NCBI GenBank assembly: GCA_017941705.1 | Contig: JAGAVX010000052.1 | Coordinates: forward strand, 1 to 50,628 | Direction of reading: 5' to 3' | DNA length: 50,628 nt | Source of the DNA: Atopobiaceae bacterium | Lineage (GTDB): Bacteria > Actinomycetota > Coriobacteriia > Coriobacteriales > Atopobiaceae | Shown: positions 17,390-25,237 of the stretch, in pieces | Layout: each line of letters begins with the position of its first letter | Numbering within the stretch: position 1 is the first letter of the stretch | Made by a program: the position numbers and the translations under genes | The notes under the pieces: model-generated | Told to the model about the DNA's origin: nothing | What the model saw: only the letters and a program-made list of their open reading frames with translations | Database searches by the model: none

Positions 17390-18200
17390 CGACCCCGAGG
17401 AGCGTCGCCGCCAGAGGGCAAAGCGCCCGCCGCGCGAAGGCAGGGCCGCTTGGGACAAGGAGCGCACGCGCGAGCTCTTTCGCCTGTACAAGGAGGAGGG
17501 TGACGAGGAGGCGCGCGAGCAGCTCATTGTGAGCCACCTCAATCTGGTGCGATTCCTCGCGAGCAAGTTCAAGAATCGTGGTGAGCCGCTCGACGACCTC
17601 ATCCAGGTCGGCACCATCGGCCTGATCAAGGCCATCGACCGCTTTGATCCGTCGCGTGGGCTAGAGTTCACCACCTTCGCGACGCCCACCATCATGGGCG
17701 AGATCAAGCGTCACTTCCGCGACAAGGGCTGGTCGGTGCGCGTTCCGCGGCGTCTGCAGGAGCTCTCCGCAAAGGTCAACCAGGCGACTGACGACCTCAC
17801 GCGCGAGCTTCAGCGCCCACCCTCGGTTGCCGAGGTTGCCGAGCGCCTTGGGGCGAGCGTCGACGAGGTCCTCGAGGCGATGGAATCCTCGACCGCCTAC
17901 AGCTCGGTGCCGCTCGAGGGCACGAGCCAGGATGCGGATGAGGATACCCCGTCGGTCATCGATCACTACGCCTCCGAAGACAGCGACCTCGAGGCCTCTG
18001 ACGACCGCATGGTGCTCGAGGACGTCATCGGCAGCTTCACCCCACGCGAGCAGGAGGTCGTGCGCATGCGCTTTGACCAGGGCCTGACGCAGGTGGAGAT
18101 TGCCGAGAAGCTCGGCATCTCGCAGGTGCAGGTCTCGCGACTGCTGCGCAAGGTGCTCAAGCAGATCCAGGAGCGCTTGGATCCCGAGGGTCTCATGTAA
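17379..18200 (+). CDS. SigB/SigF-family alternative sigma factor
   Basis: A 273-residue sigma factor with regions 2, 3 and 4. Region 2 spans about 25-115 (LIVSHLNLVRFLASKF, DDLIQVGTIGLIKAIDRFD, FTTFATPTIMGEIKRHFRD), region 3 follows (VRVPRRLQELSAKVNQA, PPSVAEVAERLG), and region 4 is at the C-terminus (FTPREQEVVRMRFDQG, QVEIAEKLGISQVQVSRLL). This is the general-stress/sporulation group controlled by partner switching. AGGAG in the end of the RsbW-like gene serves ATG 17379. A strong terminator follows, so the DUF948-RsbW-sigma set is one unit. Confidence 0.93.
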   Translation: MASSDPEERRRQRAKRPPREGRAAWDKERTRELFRLYKEEGDEEAREQLIVSHLNLVRFLASKFKNRGEPLDDLIQVGTIGLIKAIDRFDPSRGLEFTTFATPTIMGEIKRHFRDKGWSVRVPRRLQELSAKVNQATDDLTRELQRPPSVAEVAERLGASVDEVLEAMESSTAYSSVPLEGTSQDADEDTPSVIDHYASEDSDLEASDDRMVLEDVIGSFTPREQEVVRMRFDQGLTQVEIAEKLGISQVQVSRLLRKVLKQIQERLDPEGLM

Positions 18201-18224
18201 TTGCCGGGACAAAACGAAGGCGAC

Positions 18225-18257
18225 GAGCCCCATCGCATGTGCGGTGGGGCTCTTTTG
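18225..18257 (+). terminator. Rho-independent terminator of the sigma operon
   Basis: GAGCCCCATCGC pairs with GCGGTGGGGCTC around a 4-nt loop, with one G-U pair, followed by TTTTG. Position and shape are typical. Confidence 0.9.
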
Positions 18258-18285
18258 TGTCATCAGCAGGGCGGGTCGTGCGGGA

Positions 18286-18337
18286 AGCCTGTCCCTTTTG
18301 CACGTCCGCGTGCATTGGTGCCTGTCCCCGATGCACG
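18286..18337 (-). repeat. Family A array, two 33-bp units, inverted
   Basis: GCCTGTCCC begins at 18287 and 18320, 33 bp apart, so the units read on the minus strand. The outer unit has the GGCTTCC end variant (read as GGGAAGCC on the plus strand). The inner unit has GTGCATTGG/CCGATGCAC flanks. It lies between the sigma terminator and alaS. Confidence 0.88.
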
Positions 18338-18474
18338 GGCGGCGTGGCGACGGCGCGGGATGTGCAAGCGCCCCAGTGCTCCTTCGTGTGTGCTACGTGG
18401 GCGTTTCTCCCATGGGCGTTCAACTGAGTTACAATTACCCAGTTGGAACGTTTCAGCTTCATCATAGGAGAGAC

Positions 18475-21120
18475 ATGAGCACCGACTACAAGACCATGAC
18501 CACGGCCGAGATCCGTGACGACTTCCTCAAGTTCTTCGAGTCCAAGGGGTGCAAGCTTTACCCTTCTTCGTCGCTGGTTCCCGATGACCCTTCGCTGCTG
18601 CTCACCAACGCTGGCATGAACCAGTTCAAGGAGTATTACCAGGGTCTCAAGACCATGTCCGAGATTGGTGCCTGCTCGTGCCAGAAGTGCGTGCGCACCG
18701 GTGACATCGACAACATTGGCGACTCCCGCCACCTCTCGTTCTTCGAGATGCTGGGCAACTTCTCGTTTGGTGGCTACACCAAGGCCGACGCAATCGCCTG
18801 GGCATGGGAGTTCATCACGGCTCCCGAGCACCTCGGCCTGCCCGTCGACCGCCTCTACATGACGGTCTTCGAGGACGACGACGAGGCAATCGAGCTCTGG
18901 CATTCCCATGGCGTCGACTATGACCACATCTCGCGCTTGGGCGAGGACGACAACTTCTGGGCGGCCGGTCCCACCGGTCCCTGCGGTCCCTGCTCCGAGA
19001 TCTACTTCGACCAGGGTCCCGAGTTCGAGGGCGAGGCCCCTGGCGATGACGGCGATCGCTTCCTCGAGTTCTGGAACCTGGTGTTCACGCAGTACGACCG
19101 CCAGGAGGACGGCTCGATGCCCGAGCTGCCGCACCGCAACATCGACACGGGCATGGGCCTCGAGCGCATCGCTGCCATCATGCAGCACAAGGGAACCAAC
19201 TACGACGGCGACGTGCTCACCTCGCTCATCGGTGTGGGCGAGAAGCTCTCGGGCAAGACCTATGGCACCGATGCCCGCGTCGACCGCAGCCTCCGCATCG
19301 TGGCCGACCACAGCCGCTCGGTCACCTTCATGATCGGCGACGGAATCCTGCCGGGCAACGAGGGCCGCGGCTACGTGCTGCGCCGCCTGCTGCGCCGTGC
19401 CGTCTACCACGGGCGCCTCATGGGCATCGAGGGCACCTTCCTCACGGCATACTCCGAGGAGGTCATGCGCCTCATGGCCGAGGTCTATCCCGAGCTGACC
19501 GAGAACAAGGCCCTCATCCTGGGCATCCTCCAGGCCGAGGAGGAGCGCTTCAACGGTACGCTTGACGCTGGCGAGGCGAGCCTCGAGACCGAGCTCGCAA
19601 AGCTTCCCGCAGGCGCCGACCTGCCTGGTGAGGTCGCCTTCAAGCTGCACGACACCTACGGCTTCCCCATCGACCTGACGCGCGAGATCTGCGAGGCCGC
19701 AGGTCATGGCGTGGTCATGGAGGCCTTCGACCGCTGCATGACCGAGCAGCGCGAGCGCGCACGCGCCAGCGCGAACCGTGACGCATGGGGTACCTTCAAC
19801 GACGTGTGGACGGCCCTTTCCGACAAGCTTCCCGAGACCGAGTTCTGCGGTTACGAGGAGGACGCCCTTGACGGCGCGACCGTCCTTGCCATCGTGCGCG
19901 AGGGCGAGGAAGTCCAGAGCGCCGAGGCGGGCGACAAGGTCGAGCTCGTGCTTGACCGCACCACCTTCTATGCCGAGATGGGCGGCCAGACGGCGGACAC
20001 CGGCGTCATCGATGCCGACGGCTTCACGCTTGATGTAACCGACGCTCGCCATCACGAGGGTGGCATCGTTGCCCACATCGGTGAGCTGGTCGAGGGCACC
20101 GTCAAGGTCGGCGATACCGTCTCGACCACCATCGACCATGGCCGCCGTGAGCTCATCCGCCGCAACCACACCGCGACGCACCTGCTCGACGCAGCCCTCA
20201 AGAAGGTCCTCGGCGAGCATGTCAACCAGGCAGGCTCCCTGGTCGCTCCCGATCGCCTGCGCTTCGACTTCACGCACTTCGAGGCCTTGACCGCCGATCA
20301 GCTTGCCCGCATCGAGGGCATGGTCAATGCCGAGATCTTCGCCGCAAAGCCGGTCGTGACCCAGGTCATGGGCATCGACGAGGCCAAGGCTGCTGGCGCC
20401 GTCGCACTCTTTGGCGAGAAGTATGGCGATGTGGTCCGCGTCGTGTCGACCGATGACGTCGACGATCCCTTCTCCCGTGAGCTCTGCGGTGGCACGCACG
20501 CGCGCAACACCGCCGAGATCGGTCTGTTCAAGATTGTCTCCGAGGGCTCCGTGGGCTCCAACGCCCGCCGCATCGAGGCGATGACCTCGGTCGGAGCCAT
20601 CCAGTATCTCGACGAGTGCCTGGAGCAGCTGCAGGAGGCTGCGCATGCGCTCAAGTGCCGCCCCTCTGAGGTGCCTACGCGCATCGCTCAGCTGCAGCAT
20701 GACAAGGGCGAGGCCGACAAGAAGCTCCGCGCGGCGCTGACGGGCGGGTCTTCCAACAAGGTCGCCGACGCCGTTGCCTCCGCCATCGACATGGACGGCT
20801 ACAAGCTCGTCGTCGCTCGCCTTGACGGCATCGACGGCAAGGAGATTCGCGGTGCTTGGGATACCGTCCGCGACCGTCTTGGCGCGGCGTGCGCCTGCGT
20901 GCTTGCCTCCGCTACCGCCGACGGCAAGGTCGCCCTGCTTGCGGCTGGCACTGACGCGGCTGTCTCCGCGGGGTTCAAGGCCGGAGACATCATCCGCGGC
21001 ATCGCCGGGCACGTGGGTGGCCGCGGCGGCGGAAAGCCCACGATGGCGCAGGCGGGCGGCAGTGATGCCCAGGGCATCGACGCCGCCCTCGATGCTGCGC
21101 GCGAGCAGCTGGGAGCGTAA
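18475..21120 (+). CDS. alaS: Alanyl-tRNA synthetase
   Basis: An 881-residue class-II synthetase of normal length. The aminoacylation core starts with FFESKGCKLYPSSSLVP, followed by NAGMNQFKEYY, CSCQKCVRTGDIDNIG and TGPCGPCSEIYFDQGP. The editing domain has RNHTATHLL and CGGTHARNT, which supply the metal ligands used to clear mischarged Ser/Gly. A C-terminal DHHA1-type region completes it. ATG 18475 follows AGGAG. TACAAT at 18430-18435, inside a CAACTG/CAGTTG palindrome, is a plausible -10. It leads a tight plus-strand cluster with ruvX, mltG and the genes after them. Confidence 0.98.
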   Translation: MSTDYKTMTTAEIRDDFLKFFESKGCKLYPSSSLVPDDPSLLLTNAGMNQFKEYYQGLKTMSEIGACSCQKCVRTGDIDNIGDSRHLSFFEMLGNFSFGGYTKADAIAWAWEFITAPEHLGLPVDRLYMTVFEDDDEAIELWHSHGVDYDHISRLGEDDNFWAAGPTGPCGPCSEIYFDQGPEFEGEAPGDDGDRFLEFWNLVFTQYDRQEDGSMPELPHRNIDTGMGLERIAAIMQHKGTNYDGDVLTSLIGVGEKLSGKTYGTDARVDRSLRIVADHSRSVTFMIGDGILPGNEGRGYVLRRLLRRAVYHGRLMGIEGTFLTAYSEEVMRLMAEVYPELTENKALILGILQAEEERFNGTLDAGEASLETELAKLPAGADLPGEVAFKLHDTYGFPIDLTREICEAAGHGVVMEAFDRCMTEQRERARASANRDAWGTFNDVWTALSDKLPETEFCGYEEDALDGATVLAIVREGEEVQSAEAGDKVELVLDRTTFYAEMGGQTADTGVIDADGFTLDVTDARHHEGGIVAHIGELVEGTVKVGDTVSTTIDHGRRELIRRNHTATHLLDAALKKVLGEHVNQAGSLVAPDRLRFDFTHFEALTADQLARIEGMVNAEIFAAKPVVTQVMGIDEAKAAGAVALFGEKYGDVVRVVSTDDVDDPFSRELCGGTHARNTAEIGLFKIVSEGSVGSNARRIEAMTSVGAIQYLDECLEQLQEAAHALKCRPSEVPTRIAQLQHDKGEADKKLRAALTGGSSNKVADAVASAIDMDGYKLVVARLDGIDGKEIRGAWDTVRDRLGAACACVLASATADGKVALLAAGTDAAVSAGFKAGDIIRGIAGHVGGRGGGKPTMAQAGGSDAQGIDAALDAAREQLGA

Positions 21121-21126
21121 CGCATC

Positions 21127-21540
21127 GTGCGGGCGCTGGCACTTGACATAGGCGAGGTGCGTGTTGGCATTGCCGTGAGCGATGCCACGGGTAGCGTTGC
21201 CTCGCCGGTCACGGTGCTGCCCGCGCAGGAGGTCCTCTCGCACGCGCGCTCGTTTCGGCGCGTGCTCGAGGACTACGAACCGGACCTTCTGGTGTGCGGA
21301 AGGCCCAAGACGATGGCAGGGGAGGATGGCCCGCAGGCCGAGCGCATAATGGCTCAAGGCCAGCAGATAGCCGCGGCATGCGGCCTTCCTCTGGAATTTG
21401 CCGATGAACGGCTGTCCTCACGCGAGGCCAGGCGTATCCTACGTGAGGAGGGGATGAGCGAGAAGGCCATGCGCGGCAAGGTCGACATGGTCGCTGCGTC
21501 CCTGTTTCTGCAAGCCTGGCTGGATGCCAGAAGGACGTAA
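21127..21540 (+). CDS. ruvX: YqgF/RuvX-type Holliday junction resolvase or pre-16S nuclease
   Basis: A 137-residue RNase-H-fold protein. LALDIGEVRVGIAVSD carries the first catalytic Asp, LVCGRPKTMAGEDGPQA the middle segment, FADERLSSREARRIL the acidic DER motif, and the final Asp lies in GKVDMVAASLFLQ. The family matures 16S rRNA ends or resolves junctions. Translation starts at GTG 21127, 6 nt after alaS, using GGGAG within the alaS end. The alaS-ruvX-mltG order is common in Gram-positive bacteria. Confidence 0.93.
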   Translation: MRALALDIGEVRVGIAVSDATGSVASPVTVLPAQEVLSHARSFRRVLEDYEPDLLVCGRPKTMAGEDGPQAERIMAQGQQIAAACGLPLEFADERLSSREARRILREEGMSEKAMRGKVDMVAASLFLQAWLDARRT

Positions 21541-21549
21541 GGACATACT

Positions 21550-22860
21550 ATGCCCACTGGTCAGGATTCACCGCGGAGTGGTAGGCGTGCGGCGCACTTC
21601 TCCAACTCCTCCGAGGGAACCAAGGCTGTGAGCCCCGCGAGCTCCACCAAGCGCACCGCCACGCCCCGCAGCGCGACCGAGCGCACGACGGCGCGTGCGG
21701 CAAATCGTACTGCGAACGGGTCGAACCATATGTCCGAGCGCACCGCTCGGGCGACGCAGCGTGCTGCTGCGGCGCGTCAGCGCAGGTCGCAGAAGAACGC
21801 CAAGGGCAATGCCAACAAGCGCCCGTTCCCGTTTGCGGCCGTCTTGGCGCTGGTGGCAGTCCTGGCCGTGGTGGGCATCGGGTTCTTGGTCGTGCCGCAC
21901 CTGTTCCAGAACAATGCGCCAAAGCAGGAGGAGTATCCCGCTGGCGAAGAGGTCATCGTGACCATTCCCGATGGCGCTGGTGGTGCGCAGATCGCCCAGA
22001 TCCTCATCGAGAACCACGTGCTCTCCGACGAGTCGTCCTTCTATCAGGAGGCGCAGAAGCAAAACGCCGACGCCAACATGAAGAGTGGCACCTATCAGTT
22101 TGTGACGGGTGCCACCGCATCGGAGGTCGTCCGACAGCTGGTCGTCGGCCCCAACGCGACGCAGTACCAGCTCAAGCTTGCCGAGGGTCTCACGGTGACG
22201 AAGACCGCTGCGGCGGTCGAGGAGCAGCTCGGCGTCTCTGGAGACGAGTTCATCGAGCAGGCAAAGGCGTCAAACTACGAGAACGACTACGCCTTCCTGC
22301 AGGGCGTGTCCGACGACTCGCTGGAGGGATACCTCTTTGCGAAGACCTATGACTTTGGCGGCAAGGACATCAACGCCGACACCGTGATCCGTACGATGCT
22401 CGACCAGTATCAGACCGAGGTCGATTCGCTCGACATGGATGCGGCGCGCGACACGCTGCGCGAGCGCTTCAACATCGACATCACCGACTACGGCATCCTC
22501 AAGGTCGCTTCCATCATCGAGAAGGAGGCGGTGACCGAGGAGGACCGTCCGCTGGTGGCCTCGGTCATCTACAACCGCCTTTCGCTCGGGATGTACATCC
22601 AGAGCGACGCCACGATGATGTACGTCACCGGTGGAGAGGTGACGGCGGACGACCTGCAGACTGACAGTCCGTATAACACGTACAAGAACGCCGGCCTCAC
22701 GCCGACGCCGATCTGCTCGCCGAGCCTGGCGTCCATTCAGGCGGCGCTCGATCCTGCGGAGACCAAGTACCTCTACTTCTTCATCAACGACAAGGTCCAC
22801 ACCTTCTCGGAGACCTACGAGGAGCATCAGCAGGCCATCAACGAGTCGCTGTACGGCTAG
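21550..22860 (+). CDS. mltG: Endolytic murein transglycosylase MltG
   Basis: A 436-residue YceG-like enzyme. The N-terminal ~90 residues are a basic, Thr/Arg/Ala-rich cytoplasmic extension, longer than in most homologues. One membrane helix follows (about 95-115), then a LysM-like region and the catalytic domain with ASIIEKEAVTEEDR, placing the predicted catalytic Glu at 324. NAGLTPTPICSPSLASIQAAL near the end is a family signature. MltG cuts nascent glycan strands and sets peptidoglycan chain length. AAGGA precedes ATG 21550; ruvX ends 9 nt earlier. Confidence 0.95.
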   Translation: MPTGQDSPRSGRRAAHFSNSSEGTKAVSPASSTKRTATPRSATERTTARAANRTANGSNHMSERTARATQRAAAARQRRSQKNAKGNANKRPFPFAAVLALVAVLAVVGIGFLVVPHLFQNNAPKQEEYPAGEEVIVTIPDGAGGAQIAQILIENHVLSDESSFYQEAQKQNADANMKSGTYQFVTGATASEVVRQLVVGPNATQYQLKLAEGLTVTKTAAAVEEQLGVSGDEFIEQAKASNYENDYAFLQGVSDDSLEGYLFAKTYDFGGKDINADTVIRTMLDQYQTEVDSLDMDAARDTLRERFNIDITDYGILKVASIIEKEAVTEEDRPLVASVIYNRLSLGMYIQSDATMMYVTGGEVTADDLQTDSPYNTYKNAGLTPTPICSPSLASIQAALDPAETKYLYFFINDKVHTFSETYEEHQQAINESLYG

Positions 22861-22866
22861 GTCACC

Positions 22867-23367
22867 ATGGGGATCTTCGAGGCTACTCGCTACATTCGCG
22901 CGGTCGAGCTTGTCAGCGTCGACTGGCTAAAGGAGCAGGGCATCCGCTGCGTCCTGATAGACCGTGACAACACGTGCGTGCCGCGCGACAGCAAGGTCGC
23001 GCCGCCCGCCGTGCTCGACTGGATTCGCCGCGTGCACGAGGCGGGGATAACGACCTGCGTCGTGTCGAACAACTTCCACTCCAAGCAAGTCGAGCAATCG
23101 GCTCGCGAGCTTGACAGCGATGTCATCCATCATGCGATGAAGCCTGCGCCCTTTGCCGTCAAGGCCGCCCTCAAGAAGATGGGTGTCAAGCCCGAGGAGG
23201 CGATACTCATCGGCGACCAGGTGTACACCGATGTCGTGGCGGGCAACCTGGCAGGCCTGCGGACCATTCTCGTGCGTCCGCAGTCGACCGCCGATCTCTG
23301 GTACACCCACATCATGCGCATCGGCGAGCGCCTGATCCTGGGAAACCGCACGTTTGAGGGCGAGTGA
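22867..23367 (+). CDS. YqeG-family HAD phosphatase
   Basis: A 166-residue HAD-IIIA phosphatase. The nucleophile motif is LIDRDNTC (Asp32 and acid/base Asp34), motif II is VVSNN, the Lys is in KPAPFAVK, and the acidic motif is IGDQVYTDVVAGNLAG. YqeG proteins resemble mitochondrial PGP phosphatase PTPMT/GEP4-type enzymes, but the substrate is not settled. It starts 6 nt after mltG and its stop codon overlaps the start of aroK, so it is co-translated in the cluster. Confidence 0.88.
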   Translation: MGIFEATRYIRAVELVSVDWLKEQGIRCVLIDRDNTCVPRDSKVAPPAVLDWIRRVHEAGITTCVVSNNFHSKQVEQSARELDSDVIHHAMKPAPFAVKAALKKMGVKPEEAILIGDQVYTDVVAGNLAGLRTILVRPQSTADLWYTHIMRIGERLILGNRTFEGE

Positions 23368-23915
23368 GGTTGGTGGACTCGCAGGGTTATGTCGTGCACG
23401 ACGGTTGCGATCACGTCTTCTTCGTAGGCTTTCTGGGTGCCGGAAAGTCGACCTTGGCGCGCAACCTCGGTAAGCTCTTCCACCGCGCCTACATCGATAC
23501 CGACCGCCTGGTCGAGCGGCTCGAGTGCAAGTCGGTCATCGACATCTTCGAGGAGGATGGTGAGGAGGCGTTCCGTCGGGGCGAGGAGCGGGCGCTGCGC
23601 GAGCTCTCTCAGCGCAAGTCGCTCCTCGTGAGCTGTGGCGGCGGCATCGTCGAGCGTCCCGAATGCTGCGAGCTGATGCACGAGATGGGAACCATCGTCT
23701 TTCTTGACGGGAGCCTCGAGGACTCGCTGCGCCAGATCCAACACCCCGAGCGCCGCCCCGACCTGGGGACCCGCGAGGAGGCGGAGCAACTCTATGAGCA
23801 TCGTCGCCCCCTCTATCAGCGCGAGGCCGACATCACCATAGACATTCGCAACAAGACCTTTGATCAGGTGGCTGCCGAGGCTGGCAGCCTGCTGTGGGAA
23901 AGGGGACTCCTATGA
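23364..23915 (+). CDS. aroK: Shikimate kinase
   Basis: A 183-residue P-loop kinase. Walker A is GFLGAGKST (22-30), the shikimate-binding Asp lies in YIDTDRLVE, the glycine block is CGGGIVERPE, and the lid/adenine region includes RRPLYQREAD. It would phosphorylate shikimate in the chorismate pathway. Start GTG 23364 overlaps the previous stop (GTGA). The next gene overlaps its stop by ATGA, so the two are coupled. The partner downstream looks like an aroB relative without its catalytic residues, which leaves the pathway step at this locus uncertain. Confidence 0.9.
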   Translation: MRLVDSQGYVVHDGCDHVFFVGFLGAGKSTLARNLGKLFHRAYIDTDRLVERLECKSVIDIFEEDGEEAFRRGEERALRELSQRKSLLVSCGGGIVERPECCELMHEMGTIVFLDGSLEDSLRQIQHPERRPDLGTREEAEQLYEHRRPLYQREADITIDIRNKTFDQVAAEAGSLLWERGLL

Positions 23916-25018
23916 CCAGCGCCACTGCTCTTCGCAAGCGCCAATGGGTATCGCTTCCGGGTGGTTCTTGTGACGTGCGTCTGGGCACGAACGTGCTCGA
24001 CGAGTCGTCGGCCATCTTCAAGGGCGCGGTCGGCAAACCGCGTGTGGCGGCGCTCGTCATCGAGCGAGGCGTTGCCGAGGAGCATCTCGAGCTGCTGCGT
24101 CGGCAGTTGCGCGATGCGGGGTTCACGGTGGCAGAGGTCGCCCTCCCGTCCGGACCCAGTGCTCGTACGCTGTCTTCCACCGCATCCCTTTTGACCGAGC
24201 TCGAGGCAACGGGAGTCACGGCCGATGACCTTATGGTGGCCGTTGGGGGAGTCGACGTGCTTTCGGTCGCATCGTATGTCTGTGCGCAATGGTGCAACTC
24301 GATGCCGTTGGTCATGGTTCCGACGAGCTGTGCCGCTCTGCTCGAGGCGCCGGTGACGCCGCGTGGGATCGATGTCGGTGGTCGCGAGCAGGTCCTCTCG
24401 TTGAGGCCGGCGGCCAAGCACGTTCTGTTCGACTTTGGCGTGGCGTTGGACGAGGATGACCGTGAGGACGCGCTCATGGCTCGCGTGCTGATGGTTGTCA
24501 CTGCCATGTGCGACTCGGAGGCCGCCTTCTCGCGCCTGTGGGATCACGCCGACAAGATCTGTTCCTTCGACCATGAGGTGCTCTGCGATCAACTTCAGGA
24601 CACCGTCAAGCTCCGTGGCAAGACCATCTCGTCGACGGCGATCGCACTGCGTCAGTCGCTATCGTATGGCACGTCGTTTGCGCGTGCTCTCCAGAGGCTT
24701 GTGGGAGACGAGTTGCCTGCATCGACGGCGCGCGCAGAGGCGCTGCGCTTCCAGGCGCGCCTGGCTGCAGGCGAGGGCATGTTCGAGGTCGATGACGTGC
24801 TGGCGCAGGACGAGCTGCTCGACATGCTCGAGCTTCCCCTGCTGCATGCCACCGTGGACCCAGCCGAGCTGATTGAGGCTGTGCGCAACGAGCGCTTTGC
24901 GCGCTCTAATCGCTTTCTGCTGGGGCTGCCACGAAAGCTGGGTCGTGTGAGGCTGGCTGCAGTCTCAGACGAGCTTATCGCCGAGCACGTGGCTGCTTGG
25001 TGTGCCTCCCGCGCCTAG
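23912..25018 (+). CDS. Degenerate 3-dehydroquinate synthase-like protein
   Basis: A 368-residue protein in the place expected for aroB, right after aroK. Overall layout follows the dehydroquinate synthase fold: a VAVGGVDVLSVASYV segment near 110 in place of the family's GGGV-D-GF-A, then VMVPTSCAALLEAPVTPRGI in place of PTTLLAQ-DSS-GGKT, and LSYGTSFARALQRL near 250 in place of GHT-GHA-E. The NAD-binding glycine, substrate Lys and zinc His residues are replaced. The frame is intact and codon use matches neighbours, so it is a maintained divergent protein rather than a decayed gene. ATG 23912 is chosen for the overlap and GAAAGGGG site. Confidence 0.7.
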   Translation: MTSATALRKRQWVSLPGGSCDVRLGTNVLDESSAIFKGAVGKPRVAALVIERGVAEEHLELLRRQLRDAGFTVAEVALPSGPSARTLSSTASLLTELEATGVTADDLMVAVGGVDVLSVASYVCAQWCNSMPLVMVPTSCAALLEAPVTPRGIDVGGREQVLSLRPAAKHVLFDFGVALDEDDREDALMARVLMVVTAMCDSEAAFSRLWDHADKICSFDHEVLCDQLQDTVKLRGKTISSTAIALRQSLSYGTSFARALQRLVGDELPASTARAEALRFQARLAAGEGMFEVDDVLAQDELLDMLELPLLHATVDPAELIEAVRNERFARSNRFLLGLPRKLGRVRLAAVSDELIAEHVAAWCASRA

Positions 25019-25041
25019 CGGCTTCCTCCGAACATCGTTTG

Positions 25042-25180
25042 CGTGCACTGGTGCCTGTCCCCGATGCACGGCCGCGTGCAACGGTGCCTGTCCCCGATGC
25101 ACGGCCGCGTGCGCTGGTGCCTGTCCCCGACGCACGGCCGCGTGCGCTGGTGCCTGTCCCCGATGCACCCCAATGCACGG
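25042..25180 (-). repeat. Family A array, four tandem 33-bp units
   Basis: GTGCCTGTCCCC begins at 25051, 25084, 25117 and 25150, exactly 33 bp apart; read on the minus strand each is GGGGACAGGCAC. The linker GGCCGC is identical between the first three. This is the longest array in the window and fills the space between the aroB-like gene and the M24 peptidase. Confidence 0.95.
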
Positions 25181-25237
25181 CCAGACGCTCGAATGGTTAG
25201 AATGGCTATGCAAATCCAAGGGATGGAAAGGAACGCT

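Noticed and set aside
18258-18474. T-box or other riboswitch before alaS
   Set aside because: I found no T-box motif or specifier/antiterminator structure; the space is filled by a family A array and a likely promoter.
18193-21357. 1054-residue open frame opposite alaS
   Set aside because: It is antisense to a complete alaS and arises from strong GC third-position bias; its sequence shows no domain or ribosome site.
23912-25018. aroB pseudogene by frameshift
   Set aside because: There is no stop, frameshift or shift in codon use; motif loss is by substitution throughout, so a maintained divergent protein is more likely.
25042-25180. CRISPR-like array
   Set aside because: The 33-bp units are tandem with conserved linkers, not repeats separated by unique spacers of constant length, and there are no cas genes. 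They match the family A arrays elsewhere.
25043-25237. N-terminal extension of the M24 peptidase with repeating CLSPMHGRV peptide
   Set aside because: The peptide is the 33-bp repeat translated (33 is a multiple of three). A good ribosome site precedes ATG 25238, where the family sequence begins.
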